Origin: Paenibacillus sp. UBA6285
Lineage (GTDB): Bacteria > Bacillota > Bacilli > Paenibacillales > Paenibacillaceae
Length of the DNA stretch: 8,317 nt
NCBI GenBank assembly: GCA_002438345.1
Contig: DJUJ01000160.1
Location: forward strand, 17,130-25,446
Direction of reading: 5' to 3'
Positions 1 to 6,431 of this stretch are shown piece by piece. The stretch's first letter is position 1. Every line of letters begins with the position of its first letter. The translations under genes were made by a program, and so were the position numbers. The notes beneath the pieces were generated by a model that was not told where the DNA came from, did not search any database, and was given only the letters and a program-made list of their open reading frames with translations.

Positions 1-3000
1 AGTAGAATTTCTCTACAAGCGCTTGAACTCTCCGATTTAAAACAAATGCTACTGGATGTTATGCGTTACGAGGCTACTGACTTGGAGGAGCTAGCGCGGG
101 TACTTCTGCATAAGACAGATGGGAATCCATTATTTATTAAGCAATTCCTTCAGGATTTGATTGATGATCAGCGAGTGGAATTTGACGAGGATATTCGAAG
201 CTGGAAATGGGACCTCCAGCGCATTACTGAATTGAATGTTCCCGATAATGCAGCAGCATATCTTTCAAGTAAATTACAGCAATTTCCCGATCAGACGGTA
301 CATGCACTTAGTAGAGCCGCTTTACTGGGCAGCATATTTGATGTGAGTACGCTTGCCGAAATTACGGAGATTCCGATAGAGACATTGACTGAAGCGTTGG
401 AAGTTGCTGTAAATGGACGCTTGCTACAACCTGTTAACGGGGAGGAATATACGCATTTTAAATTTCAACACAACCGCATTCATCGGGCGGCGTATGCTCT
501 TGTTCCCGAAGAGGAGCGCCCAGAGCTGCATTGGAGGATTGGATCACTATTGCTGGGTCGTAATCCTGTTAGTGAAGGAACAGTCCTATTTGAAGCTGTC
601 CATCATTTGAATCAGGCGCTTGCGTGGATAGATCGCCCGGAGCAGAGGCTTCAACTGGTGGAACTGAACTTACGGGCAGGGATAAGCGCAAAGCAATCAA
701 CCGCTCATGAGACATCCTTGCAATATATGCTTCACGCGACAGCGCTATTAGAGGAGCACAGTTGGGAGGAGCATTATGGACTAACCTTCCGTGTATTTCG
801 TGAGAGGGCCGAGCTCGAATACTTATGTTCACATTTTGACAAGGCTAATGAATTATTCCATCTGTTAATCCATAAAGCTGCGACAAATACGGATAAGGCT
901 TACATCTACGCGATGAAGGTTCAGTTGGAAGCAAGTAATGATAACCATGAAGAAGTTATCTCCTTAGGTTGGCATACATTATCGTTACTGAAAGTGAGCC
1001 ATCAATTTGATCCTAGCTATGTTCAATTGACACTTCAATGGTTAAGATTGCGGCGCAGACTACAGAAGGTCTCACTCGAATCGCTTAATCTTTTACCGCC
1101 GATGACGGACGAGGCTCGTAGAGACGCAATGTCCACTTTAGATCATACGAGCAATGCCTGCTTCTATGTCAACCGAAATGGGTGGCTCGCTTCTTCCTTC
1201 ACCATGATTGAATTAACGCTCGATTATGGGATGACTCCGGAAGCTTCCATTGGGTTCATAAGCTACGCAATGTTTCAATACTATTACTTTCGTAATGATG
1301 AAGAGACGTTCAAATGGGGCATGTTAGCGTGCAGCTTATCTAAACCCTATCCGAAGCTGTATGTGAGAACTTTGACCGCATTCGCAATGTGCTTCGACAG
1401 CTGGCGGCATTATGATCCATCTATGCTCCATACGTTTACCGAGCATGCAGGTAAAGTTGGACTGGAATCGGGCGATCTATGGCAGGGTAACCAGAGTATA
1501 CTGATCAATTGTGCCTCACTTTTGCAATATGGTCATCCGCTAGGCGATATCTATGATCGGTTAATTACTCATTCTGGCGAATTGCTGCGCCATAACAACA
1601 GTCTTCATTGTAAGCAGGCTATCATAGCTGTGGCCACTCTAGTTCGCTTAACAGGTTATCGCTCTGAAGATGATCCATTTAACATCGCTGAGATTCACGA
1701 ACCTGAGTTTGCACAGTCGGTTCATGGAGACACATTTAATTTTATACAAGAAATGGTCTGGATCTACCACTATATGACGGGCTATGTGTTTGGGGAGTAC
1801 CGAAAAGCCAGTGAGGCATTGAGCAAGTCAGCCGCGATTATAGAGTCACGTGAAGATGGGGCAGATCATGCCATGCAGATCACTTATGAGACTTTAGTCT
1901 GGGCTCAGCTGTATGAGGAACATACTGTTGAAGAGCAGCGTGTCTATCGGGGGGAAATGCGCAAGCGGCTGAAGAAGATGAAGAAGCTCGCTAGTCGTTG
2001 CCCGGAAAATTATCAACATAAATACCTGTTGATGAAGGCTGAGCTGACTCGCCTATCGAGAGATCCTCGACAAGCGGAAGCATTGTATGAGCAGTCTATT
2101 GAGACTGCTCGTATCAACGGTCATATTCACGATTTAGCGATGGCGGCAGAGTGCTACGGCAAATATGGGCTTCGTCATGGCAAATTGCATCTAGCAAGAA
2201 TCTATATGACCGAGGCCTACGAGGCTTATCTGCAATGGGGTGCAAAGGCTAAAGCGGCTGACCTTGAGCAGCAGCACAGCCATTTACTGCATATTAAACG
2301 GGAGCCCGGGCTCGATCGAGTCGATTCTCTTTCTGTAGTGATGTCTGCACAAGCTTTATCGGGCGAGATGGAGATGAGTCGATTATTGGCCACGCTGATG
2401 CGGATCATGCTCCACAATGCTGGGGCCGAGTATGGAGCGGTTATTTTTGATCATGATGGCAGATGGATGGTTGAGGCTTATGGGACATCGGAGACTCTGC
2501 ATATCGAGTCTGTTCCACTTGGGGAAGAATCGGATCTTGTCCCGGCGGCAATTATAGGCTATACGGCAAGAACGCAAGAACAGGTCGTGCTGCACGATGC
2601 AGCTAGTGATGGAATATTTACGCGTAACGCCTATATTAGGGACAATAGACTGAAATCGGTTCTTTGTCTTCCTATCATGAATCAGAATAAATTGGTTTGC
2701 TTGCTCTATTTGGAAAACAATCTATCCCCAGGTGTATTTACTCCGAGTAGGCTTGATGTACTCAAGCTGCTGGGCTCTCAATGCGCAATCTCCATCGCCA
2801 ATGCCAAGCTATACTCGGGAATTCAATATCTTAAGAAGAATCTAGAGGATCAAGTCACAGAAAGAACCCTTAGCCTGGAGCGTTCGATGCGTGAGACGTC
2901 CGCGGCTTTGGCTGAAGCTACTGTCTATGAGGAACGAAATCGTATTGCACAGGAGATACATGACATTGTTGGGCATACGCTCACATCGACGATTCTGCAA

Positions 3001-3534
3001 ATTGAGGCTGGAAAGCGCCTGCTCCAGAAGAAAGATATAGATAGCGGCGTTCAGCGTCTGGTTGAAGCACAGGATCTTGTTCGGCATAGCTTGAATGAAA
3101 TCCGTGGCTCTGTCCATATGCTGAAGGAGGACAAGTATTCCGACCTCACGGTCATGTTGAAGCAACTGATTCGTGATACAGAGCGAAATGCAGGCGTTGT
3201 CATCCATACCGTTATTTATGATCTGCCGGAGCCCATGTCAACAGCCTATAAGAAGGCTATCTATCATGCTTTGCAGGAGGGCTTAACGAATGGGATCAGA
3301 CACGGCAAGAGTACGGAGTTCCATTTTAGTCTGGAGTCTGTCGGAGCGAATTTGCAGTTTAGGCTCAAAGATCGTGGGTCAGGTGATAGTCCCATTGTGA
3401 TGGGGTTTGGACTTAGGACGATGAAAGAACGGGTTGAGCAACTGGGAGGTAGCTTATCCATTGATTCAGAAATGAATGAAGGCTGTTTACTGGAGATCGA
3501 TCTGCCAATGCGAAGGGTTGGGGGAAGAAAATGA
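1..3534 (+). CDS. Giant hybrid sensor histidine kinase (STAND ATPase–TPR–GAF–HisKA_3–HATPase_c), 5' truncated by window edge
   Basis: The frame is open from base 1, so the start lies upstream; residues here are counted from the internal ATG at 46. A GNP motif (26-28, TDGNPLFIKQF) and the following winged-helix-like part (about 85-170, ending FKFQHNRIHRAAY) match the end of the AAA_16/STAND module in large hybrid kinases, many of which begin with a Ser/Thr kinase domain. A TPR-like helical stretch covers about 190-750, with a clear unit near 676-735. A GAF domain (about 764-925) is followed by a coiled coil (930-970). The HisKA_3 H-box has His972 in EIHDIVGH. HATPase_c shows Asn1082 (N-box), D1109-R-G-S-G (G1) and GFGL at 1120-1123 (G2). 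No membrane segment is visible, so the protein is probably a cytoplasmic sensor that phosphorylates the next gene's product. The Walker motifs and any Ser/Thr kinase domain would lie outside the window. The kinase role is secure; the signal is unknown. Confidence 0.95.
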   Translation, partial: SRISLQALELSDLKQMLLDVMRYEATDLEELARVLLHKTDGNPLFIKQFLQDLIDDQRVEFDEDIRSWKWDLQRITELNVPDNAAAYLSSKLQQFPDQTVHALSRAALLGSIFDVSTLAEITEIPIETLTEALEVAVNGRLLQPVNGEEYTHFKFQHNRIHRAAYALVPEEERPELHWRIGSLLLGRNPVSEGTVLFEAVHHLNQALAWIDRPEQRLQLVELNLRAGISAKQSTAHETSLQYMLHATALLEEHSWEEHYGLTFRVFRERAELEYLCSHFDKANELFHLLIHKAATNTDKAYIYAMKVQLEASNDNHEEVISLGWHTLSLLKVSHQFDPSYVQLTLQWLRLRRRLQKVSLESLNLLPPMTDEARRDAMSTLDHTSNACFYVNRNGWLASSFTMIELTLDYGMTPEASIGFISYAMFQYYYFRNDEETFKWGMLACSLSKPYPKLYVRTLTAFAMCFDSWRHYDPSMLHTFTEHAGKVGLESGDLWQGNQSILINCASLLQYGHPLGDIYDRLITHSGELLRHNNSLHCKQAIIAVATLVRLTGYRSEDDPFNIAEIHEPEFAQSVHGDTFNFIQEMVWIYHYMTGYVFGEYRKASEALSKSAAIIESREDGADHAMQITYETLVWAQLYEEHTVEEQRVYRGEMRKRLKKMKKLASRCPENYQHKYLLMKAELTRLSRDPRQAEALYEQSIETARINGHIHDLAMAAECYGKYGLRHGKLHLARIYMTEAYEAYLQWGAKAKAADLEQQHSHLLHIKREPGLDRVDSLSVVMSAQALSGEMEMSRLLATLMRIMLHNAGAEYGAVIFDHDGRWMVEAYGTSETLHIESVPLGEESDLVPAAIIGYTARTQEQVVLHDAASDGIFTRNAYIRDNRLKSVLCLPIMNQNKLVCLLYLENNLSPGVFTPSRLDVLKLLGSQCAISIANAKLYSGIQYLKKNLEDQVTERTLSLERSMRETSAALAEATVYEERNRIAQEIHDIVGHTLTSTILQIEAGKRLLQKKDIDSGVQRLVEAQDLVRHSLNEIRGSVHMLKEDKYSDLTVMLKQLIRDTERNAGVVIHTVIYDLPEPMSTAYKKAIYHALQEGLTNGIRHGKSTEFHFSLESVGANLQFRLKDRGSGDSPIVMGFGLRTMKERVEQLGGSLSIDSEMNEGCLLEIDLPMRRVGGRK
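3521..3527 (+). promoter_or_regulatory. Shine-Dalgarno of the response regulator gene, inside the kinase 3' end
   Basis: A purine-rich GGGGGAAG stretch lies a few bases before the ATG at 3531 and within the last codons of the kinase gene. With the ATGA stop/start overlap it supports this start codon and translational coupling. Confidence 0.5.
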
Positions 3535-4184
3535 GTAAGATAAAGATTGTAATTGCCGACGATCAATTGTTGACACGTGAAGGACTACGCACCATTCTGG
3601 ATCTGGAGGATGATATGGAGGTGGTCGGGGCTGCCAAGAACGGGGAGGAGGCGTGCGAGATGGTGGAAACGTTCCAGCCCGATCTGGTACTGCTCGATGT
3701 TCAAATGCCGGTTATGAATGGGATTAGTGCACTAAAACGAATCAAGAAGATTCGTCCGGACATATTTATTCTGATTTTGACCACTTTTATAGAGACAGAT
3801 TATATTGTTGAGGGCATGGCATTCGGAGCAAGCGGGTATATGCTGAAGGATATGGATGCAGACAAAATGATCACCTCGATCCGTGATACGATATCAGGGC
3901 AATTTATCCTGCCAGCCCCGGTAGCAGCCAAATTGGCGACGAGGATGAGTAGATTGACGGAGGAGTACGAACATTGGCAAAGATCCAATCTAGATCGTAT
4001 GAGTCTAACTGAGCGGGAAGAGGAGCTGGCGCAGCTCATTATCCGGGGAATGAACAACCGCGAAATCGCTGATACACTACATATCGCGGAGGGTACGGCC
4101 CGCAACTATATTAGCAATCTCTACAGCAAATTAGAGGTGGTTGACCGGGCTCAGGCCATCGTTCGACTTCAAACCATTATGTAA
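3531..4184 (+). CDS. NarL/LuxR-family two-component response regulator
   Basis: This 217-residue protein has the usual length and layout of NarL-type regulators. The receiver domain (about 3-120) has the acidic pair D10/D11, phosphoacceptor D56 in LLDVQMP, switch residue T84 and conserved K106 in GYMLKD. A linker leads to a LuxR-type helix-turn-helix (about 157-215) with LTEREEELAQLI, NREIADTL and a recognition helix around TARNYISNLYSKL. All phosphorylation residues are present, so it should be a phosphorylation-controlled DNA-binding transcription factor. Its ATG overlaps the kinase stop by four bases, and HisKA_3 kinases typically pair with NarL-type regulators, so the upstream kinase is almost certainly its partner. 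Targets cannot be read from the sequence. The inverted repeat just downstream (4214-4248) is one possible autoregulatory site, but nothing proves this. Confidence 0.95.
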   Translation: MSKIKIVIADDQLLTREGLRTILDLEDDMEVVGAAKNGEEACEMVETFQPDLVLLDVQMPVMNGISALKRIKKIRPDIFILILTTFIETDYIVEGMAFGASGYMLKDMDADKMITSIRDTISGQFILPAPVAAKLATRMSRLTEEYEHWQRSNLDRMSLTEREEELAQLIIRGMNNREIADTLHIAEGTARNYISNLYSKLEVVDRAQAIVRLQTIM

Positions 4185-4213
4185 CCATACAATTTTTACA
4201 GTTTCAGGACAAT

Positions 4214-4248
4214 TTTCATATGTAGTGGAATCCTTACTGAATATGAAA
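4214..4248. repeat. 8-bp inverted repeat between the response regulator and yjdM
   Basis: TTTCATAT (4214-4221) and ATATGAAA (4241-4248) are perfect inverted copies separated by 19 bases. A further AGT/ACT pair lies inside (4224-4226 with 4236-4238). No proper U-tract follows, so it is a poor terminator. It directly abuts the tentative -10 at 4249 and could be an operator or an mRNA hairpin at the end of the kinase-regulator transcript. Confidence 0.5.
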
Positions 4249-4254
4249 TATACT
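4226..4254 (+). promoter_or_regulatory. Tentative promoter of yjdM
   Basis: TATACT at 4249-4254 matches five of six bases of a sigma-A -10 box. A weak -35 (TGGAAT, 4226-4231; three of six) sits 17 bases upstream. It would start transcription near 4261, leaving about 50 bases of leader before the ATG at 4313. Found by eye only. Confidence 0.3.
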
Positions 4255-4297
4255 TTTAAAGTCCAGCCGCAAAACAGCTAGAATTTGAACTATGATT

Positions 4298-4302
4298 GGA
4301 GA
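4298..4302 (+). promoter_or_regulatory. Ribosome binding site that decides the yjdM start
   Basis: GGAGA at 4298-4302 lies about 11 bases before the ATG at 4313. The in-frame ATG at 4292 has no comparable site upstream and overlaps the approach to this one. The downstream ATG also gives the family-typical N-terminus, in which the first Cys pair begins six residues after Met. Confidence 0.6.
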
Positions 4303-4312
4303 AAATAAAAAG

Positions 4313-4654
4313 ATGTCTAATTTACCAAACTGCCCGAAATGTAATTCTGAGTACACTTATGAAGATGGAAGTCTATTGGTTTGCCCGGAATGTGCACACG
4401 AGTGGACATTAGAATCAGAATCTGAGAATAGTGAAGATCAGAAGGTTATCAAAGATGCCAACGGCAATGTATTAAACGACGGCGACTCAGTAACTGTAAT
4501 CAAAGATCTCAAAGTAAAAGGAAGCTCATCCGTTCTGAAGATAGGTACCAAAGTTAAAAACATCCGTTTAGTGGACGGAGATCATGATATTGACTGCAAA
4601 ATTGATGGGTTTGGAGCTATGAAATTAAAATCCGAATTTGTTAAAAAGATATAA
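4313..4654 (+). CDS. yjdM: YjdM/PhnA-family zinc-ribbon protein
   Basis: From ATG 4313 this is a 113-residue protein, close to the roughly 111 residues of E. coli YjdM. The N-terminal zinc ribbon has two CxxC pairs, C7-x2-C10 and C24-x2-C27, with [12 protein letters not shown] and CPECAHEW. An acidic linker (about 31-43) leads to the conserved C-terminal PhnA domain (44-113) with [31 protein letters not shown] and [14 protein letters not shown]. The family was once called PhnA for its place near the E. coli phosphonate genes; it is not the phosphonoacetate hydrolase of the same name, and its biochemical role is not settled. No phosphonate genes are nearby. It appears to be a single-gene unit ending at the hairpin 4659-4704. 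Family assignment is very secure; function is unknown. Confidence 0.94.
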   Translation: MSNLPNCPKCNSEYTYEDGSLLVCPECAHEWTLESESENSEDQKVIKDANGNVLNDGDSVTVIKDLKVKGSSSVLKIGTKVKNIRLVDGDHDIDCKIDGFGAMKLKSEFVKKI

Positions 4655-4658
4655 AAAG

Positions 4659-4704
4659 AAAGAATCAGCTTAACTTCGACAGAAGTAGGGCTGATTCTTT
4701 TTTT
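4659..4704. terminator. Strong, probably bidirectional intrinsic terminator between convergent genes
   Basis: AAAGAATCAGC (4659-4669) pairs perfectly over 11 bp with GCTGATTCTTT (4690-4700). Inside, ACTTC (4673-4677) pairs with GAAGT (4682-4686) around a GACA tetraloop. A run of seven T (4698-4704) follows on the + strand. On the - strand the stem is followed by a T-rich stretch (complement of 4651-4661). It lies four bases after the yjdM stop and 23 bases beyond the stop of the convergent GGDEF gene, so it can serve both. Confidence 0.9.
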
Positions 4705-4727
4705 GAAAAATAATATTAGAAGGCACG

Positions 4728-6392
4728 TCATCTTATGCTCTCAACAATCTGGTTTCGTCCTGCATTTTTGGCTTGATATAAGGCTTTGTCCACAGATTCG
4801 AATAAATCACTTAGTTGATTTGTCGGACTTTCTGTATACTGCTCTGCAAAATTATTAATGGACAGTAGTCCCATGCTTACAGTGATTGATACAGAATGAG
4901 CAATATCATCCACATGTACTTTATTGGCCTCTATCATGAATTTGATATGTTCTGCCCAGCGGTTTGCTTGTGTATGGTTCGTATTTGGTAAATAGACGAT
5001 AAACTCTTCTCCGCCATAGCGTGCCAGAATATCCGTCTCCCGTAGCGATTGCTTAATAACCTCTACCGTGCTACAAATCACGACATCCCCGACTAAATGG
5101 CCGTAATTGTCATTCACCGTTTTGAAAAAGTCGATATCCAGTAGAATGATGGCAAAAGGTTGCTTGAATTTCATATTTTCTATGATCTCATGCTCTAAGT
5201 GCTGCGTTAAGTAATGACGATTATAACAACCTGTTAAGCTGTCGGTTATGGCCATCCGCTTGAGTTTTTGGTTGGTTTGAGAAAGCTCATTCTGGATTTC
5301 AATTAATGCTAAATTCCGCTCTTGCAGGATCTCGTTCTGGTGATTGGTCTCAGCTATGAGGCGATGCAGCTCGCTTCTATCCTGAAAAGTGAGAATTCGT
5401 CCAACCATGATCTCACCTACGACAATCGGGGCCGCAGTAATGTTGATGTATGCATGGAGCGAGGTGTAGAATACTTCAACTTCGGTTCTCTCCATGGGCT
5501 GGTTAAGGTATGTATGAAGGAACAAACGGAAAGCACTCACGGTCTGTTCCATGGGTGTGAGAGTCGACACGTCGAAGTGGTCACCGATCTGTAGATTGAT
5601 TTTTGGACTCAGCGATCGATTGATTTCTACTACAGTTTCGTTATCATCCAGTACAAGAATTCCTTGTGTGATGGTGTCAATGATATCCTGATGGGCGATG
5701 GTTACGAGATCAAATATTTTATCACGATGGATGGCAATTACGAAAAAGATTGCAGAGATTAATATCCCCAGAGAGGTCATCCCCGGAATCACCGGCTGAG
5801 ATTTAAACAGTACCACATTAAGAAAGACATCGAGTAATACAAATGCAGCCAGCACCAGCACCCCTTTGAGCACATGAGCAACCTGTTTTTTGATCCGCTG
5901 CGTGGTGTTTGATACTAGAGCTGAGTAGATAATATGAAGAGAAATAGCAACGACGCTGGTTAAGTAGATGATGAGCAGCCAAAAAATCGGACCATAAGTT
6001 CTTTCGATATATCCACCGTGCATAGGGAGGACAAAGCTTTCATTTGGATTGACGATCACCCCTAGTATGATCAATGCTGCGAGAGTGTATAGGATCAATG
6101 CATTCTTTTTTCGGAGGTGGTGTGATGTGCTAGTGAGTAATATCGTAAAAAGAAGCCATCCAATCGCTAACAAAACCGAGTCGATAAATGCGAGCTTCAC
6201 ATAAAACAATTGAACCCCGGGATCATCCGTCATTTTGATAGCGAATTGACAGAAGGGCCATAACATCATAGTAAAATGAAAAACCAAGTACGCCTTATGT
6301 AGGCTAGTGATTCTTACAGAAGCAAATATGTAGATGAATAGAACGAACAAAACGAAGAATAATAATAAGTCAATCCATGTCATGACATTCAC
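4728..6392 (-). CDS. 7TM–PAS–GGDEF diguanylate cyclase, membrane protein
   Basis: This 554-residue protein probably makes cyclic di-GMP from two GTP at the membrane. Seven hydrophobic segments (about 6-26, 35-53, 67-88, 97-115, 135-159, 172-196, 204-222) resemble the 7TM input region also found at the N-terminus of histidine kinases. A PAS-like domain (about 232-345, ILVLDDNETVVEIN) and a coiled coil (345-380) follow. The GGDEF domain (about 380-552) has DSLTGCYNR, metal-site D419 in LLDIDFF and the GGEEF signature at 460-464. RETD (451-454) lies exactly five residues before GGEEF, the position of the product-binding inhibitory I-site, so feedback inhibition is expected. The start is GTG at 6390-6392, chosen because AAGAAGGTG lies eight bases upstream; the in-frame ATG at 6381-6383 is too far from that site. 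It is the second gene of an operon, 39 bases after the GGDEF-EAL gene. Ligand and regulated process are unknown. Confidence 0.94.
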   Translation of the reverse strand: MNVMTWIDLLLFFVLFVLFIYIFASVRITSLHKAYLVFHFTMMLWPFCQFAIKMTDDPGVQLFYVKLAFIDSVLLAIGWLLFTILLTSTSHHLRKKNALILYTLAALIILGVIVNPNESFVLPMHGGYIERTYGPIFWLLIIYLTSVVAISLHIIYSALVSNTTQRIKKQVAHVLKGVLVLAAFVLLDVFLNVVLFKSQPVIPGMTSLGILISAIFFVIAIHRDKIFDLVTIAHQDIIDTITQGILVLDDNETVVEINRSLSPKINLQIGDHFDVSTLTPMEQTVSAFRLFLHTYLNQPMERTEVEVFYTSLHAYINITAAPIVVGEIMVGRILTFQDRSELHRLIAETNHQNEILQERNLALIEIQNELSQTNQKLKRMAITDSLTGCYNRHYLTQHLEHEIIENMKFKQPFAIILLDIDFFKTVNDNYGHLVGDVVICSTVEVIKQSLRETDILARYGGEEFIVYLPNTNHTQANRWAEHIKFMIEANKVHVDDIAHSVSITVSMGLLSINNFAEQYTESPTNQLSDLFESVDKALYQAKNAGRNQIVESIR

Positions 6393-6400
6393 TTCGGTAA

Positions 6401-6409
6401 CACCTTCTT
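6401..6409 (-). promoter_or_regulatory. Shine-Dalgarno selecting the GTG start of the 7TM-GGDEF gene
   Basis: On the - strand AAGAAGGTG ends eight bases before GTG (6392-6390). For the alternative ATG at 6383-6381 the spacing would be 17 bases, which is too long. Confidence 0.8.
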
Positions 6410-6431
6410 ATATAAAAAAATAGGTTCATCT

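Noticed and set aside
2842..3207. Long open frame antisense to the kinase core.
   Set aside because: It lies fully opposite well-conserved HisKA_3 coding sequence, has no ribosome binding site I could see, and its translation resembles no domain.
4195..4224. TTTACA (4195-4200) followed by a CATATG/TATGTA -10 as an alternative yjdM promoter.
   Set aside because: The -35 is fair but every -10 choice at usual spacing matches only three of six bases; TATACT at 4249 is better.
4313..4654. Reading the PhnA label as evidence for phosphonate breakdown.
   Set aside because: YjdM/PhnA zinc-ribbon proteins are unrelated to phosphonoacetate hydrolase, and no phosphonate genes are in the window.
5322..5594. 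Open frame antisense to the PAS region of the 7TM-GGDEF gene.
   Set aside because: A shadow of the real reading frame with no recognisable domain.
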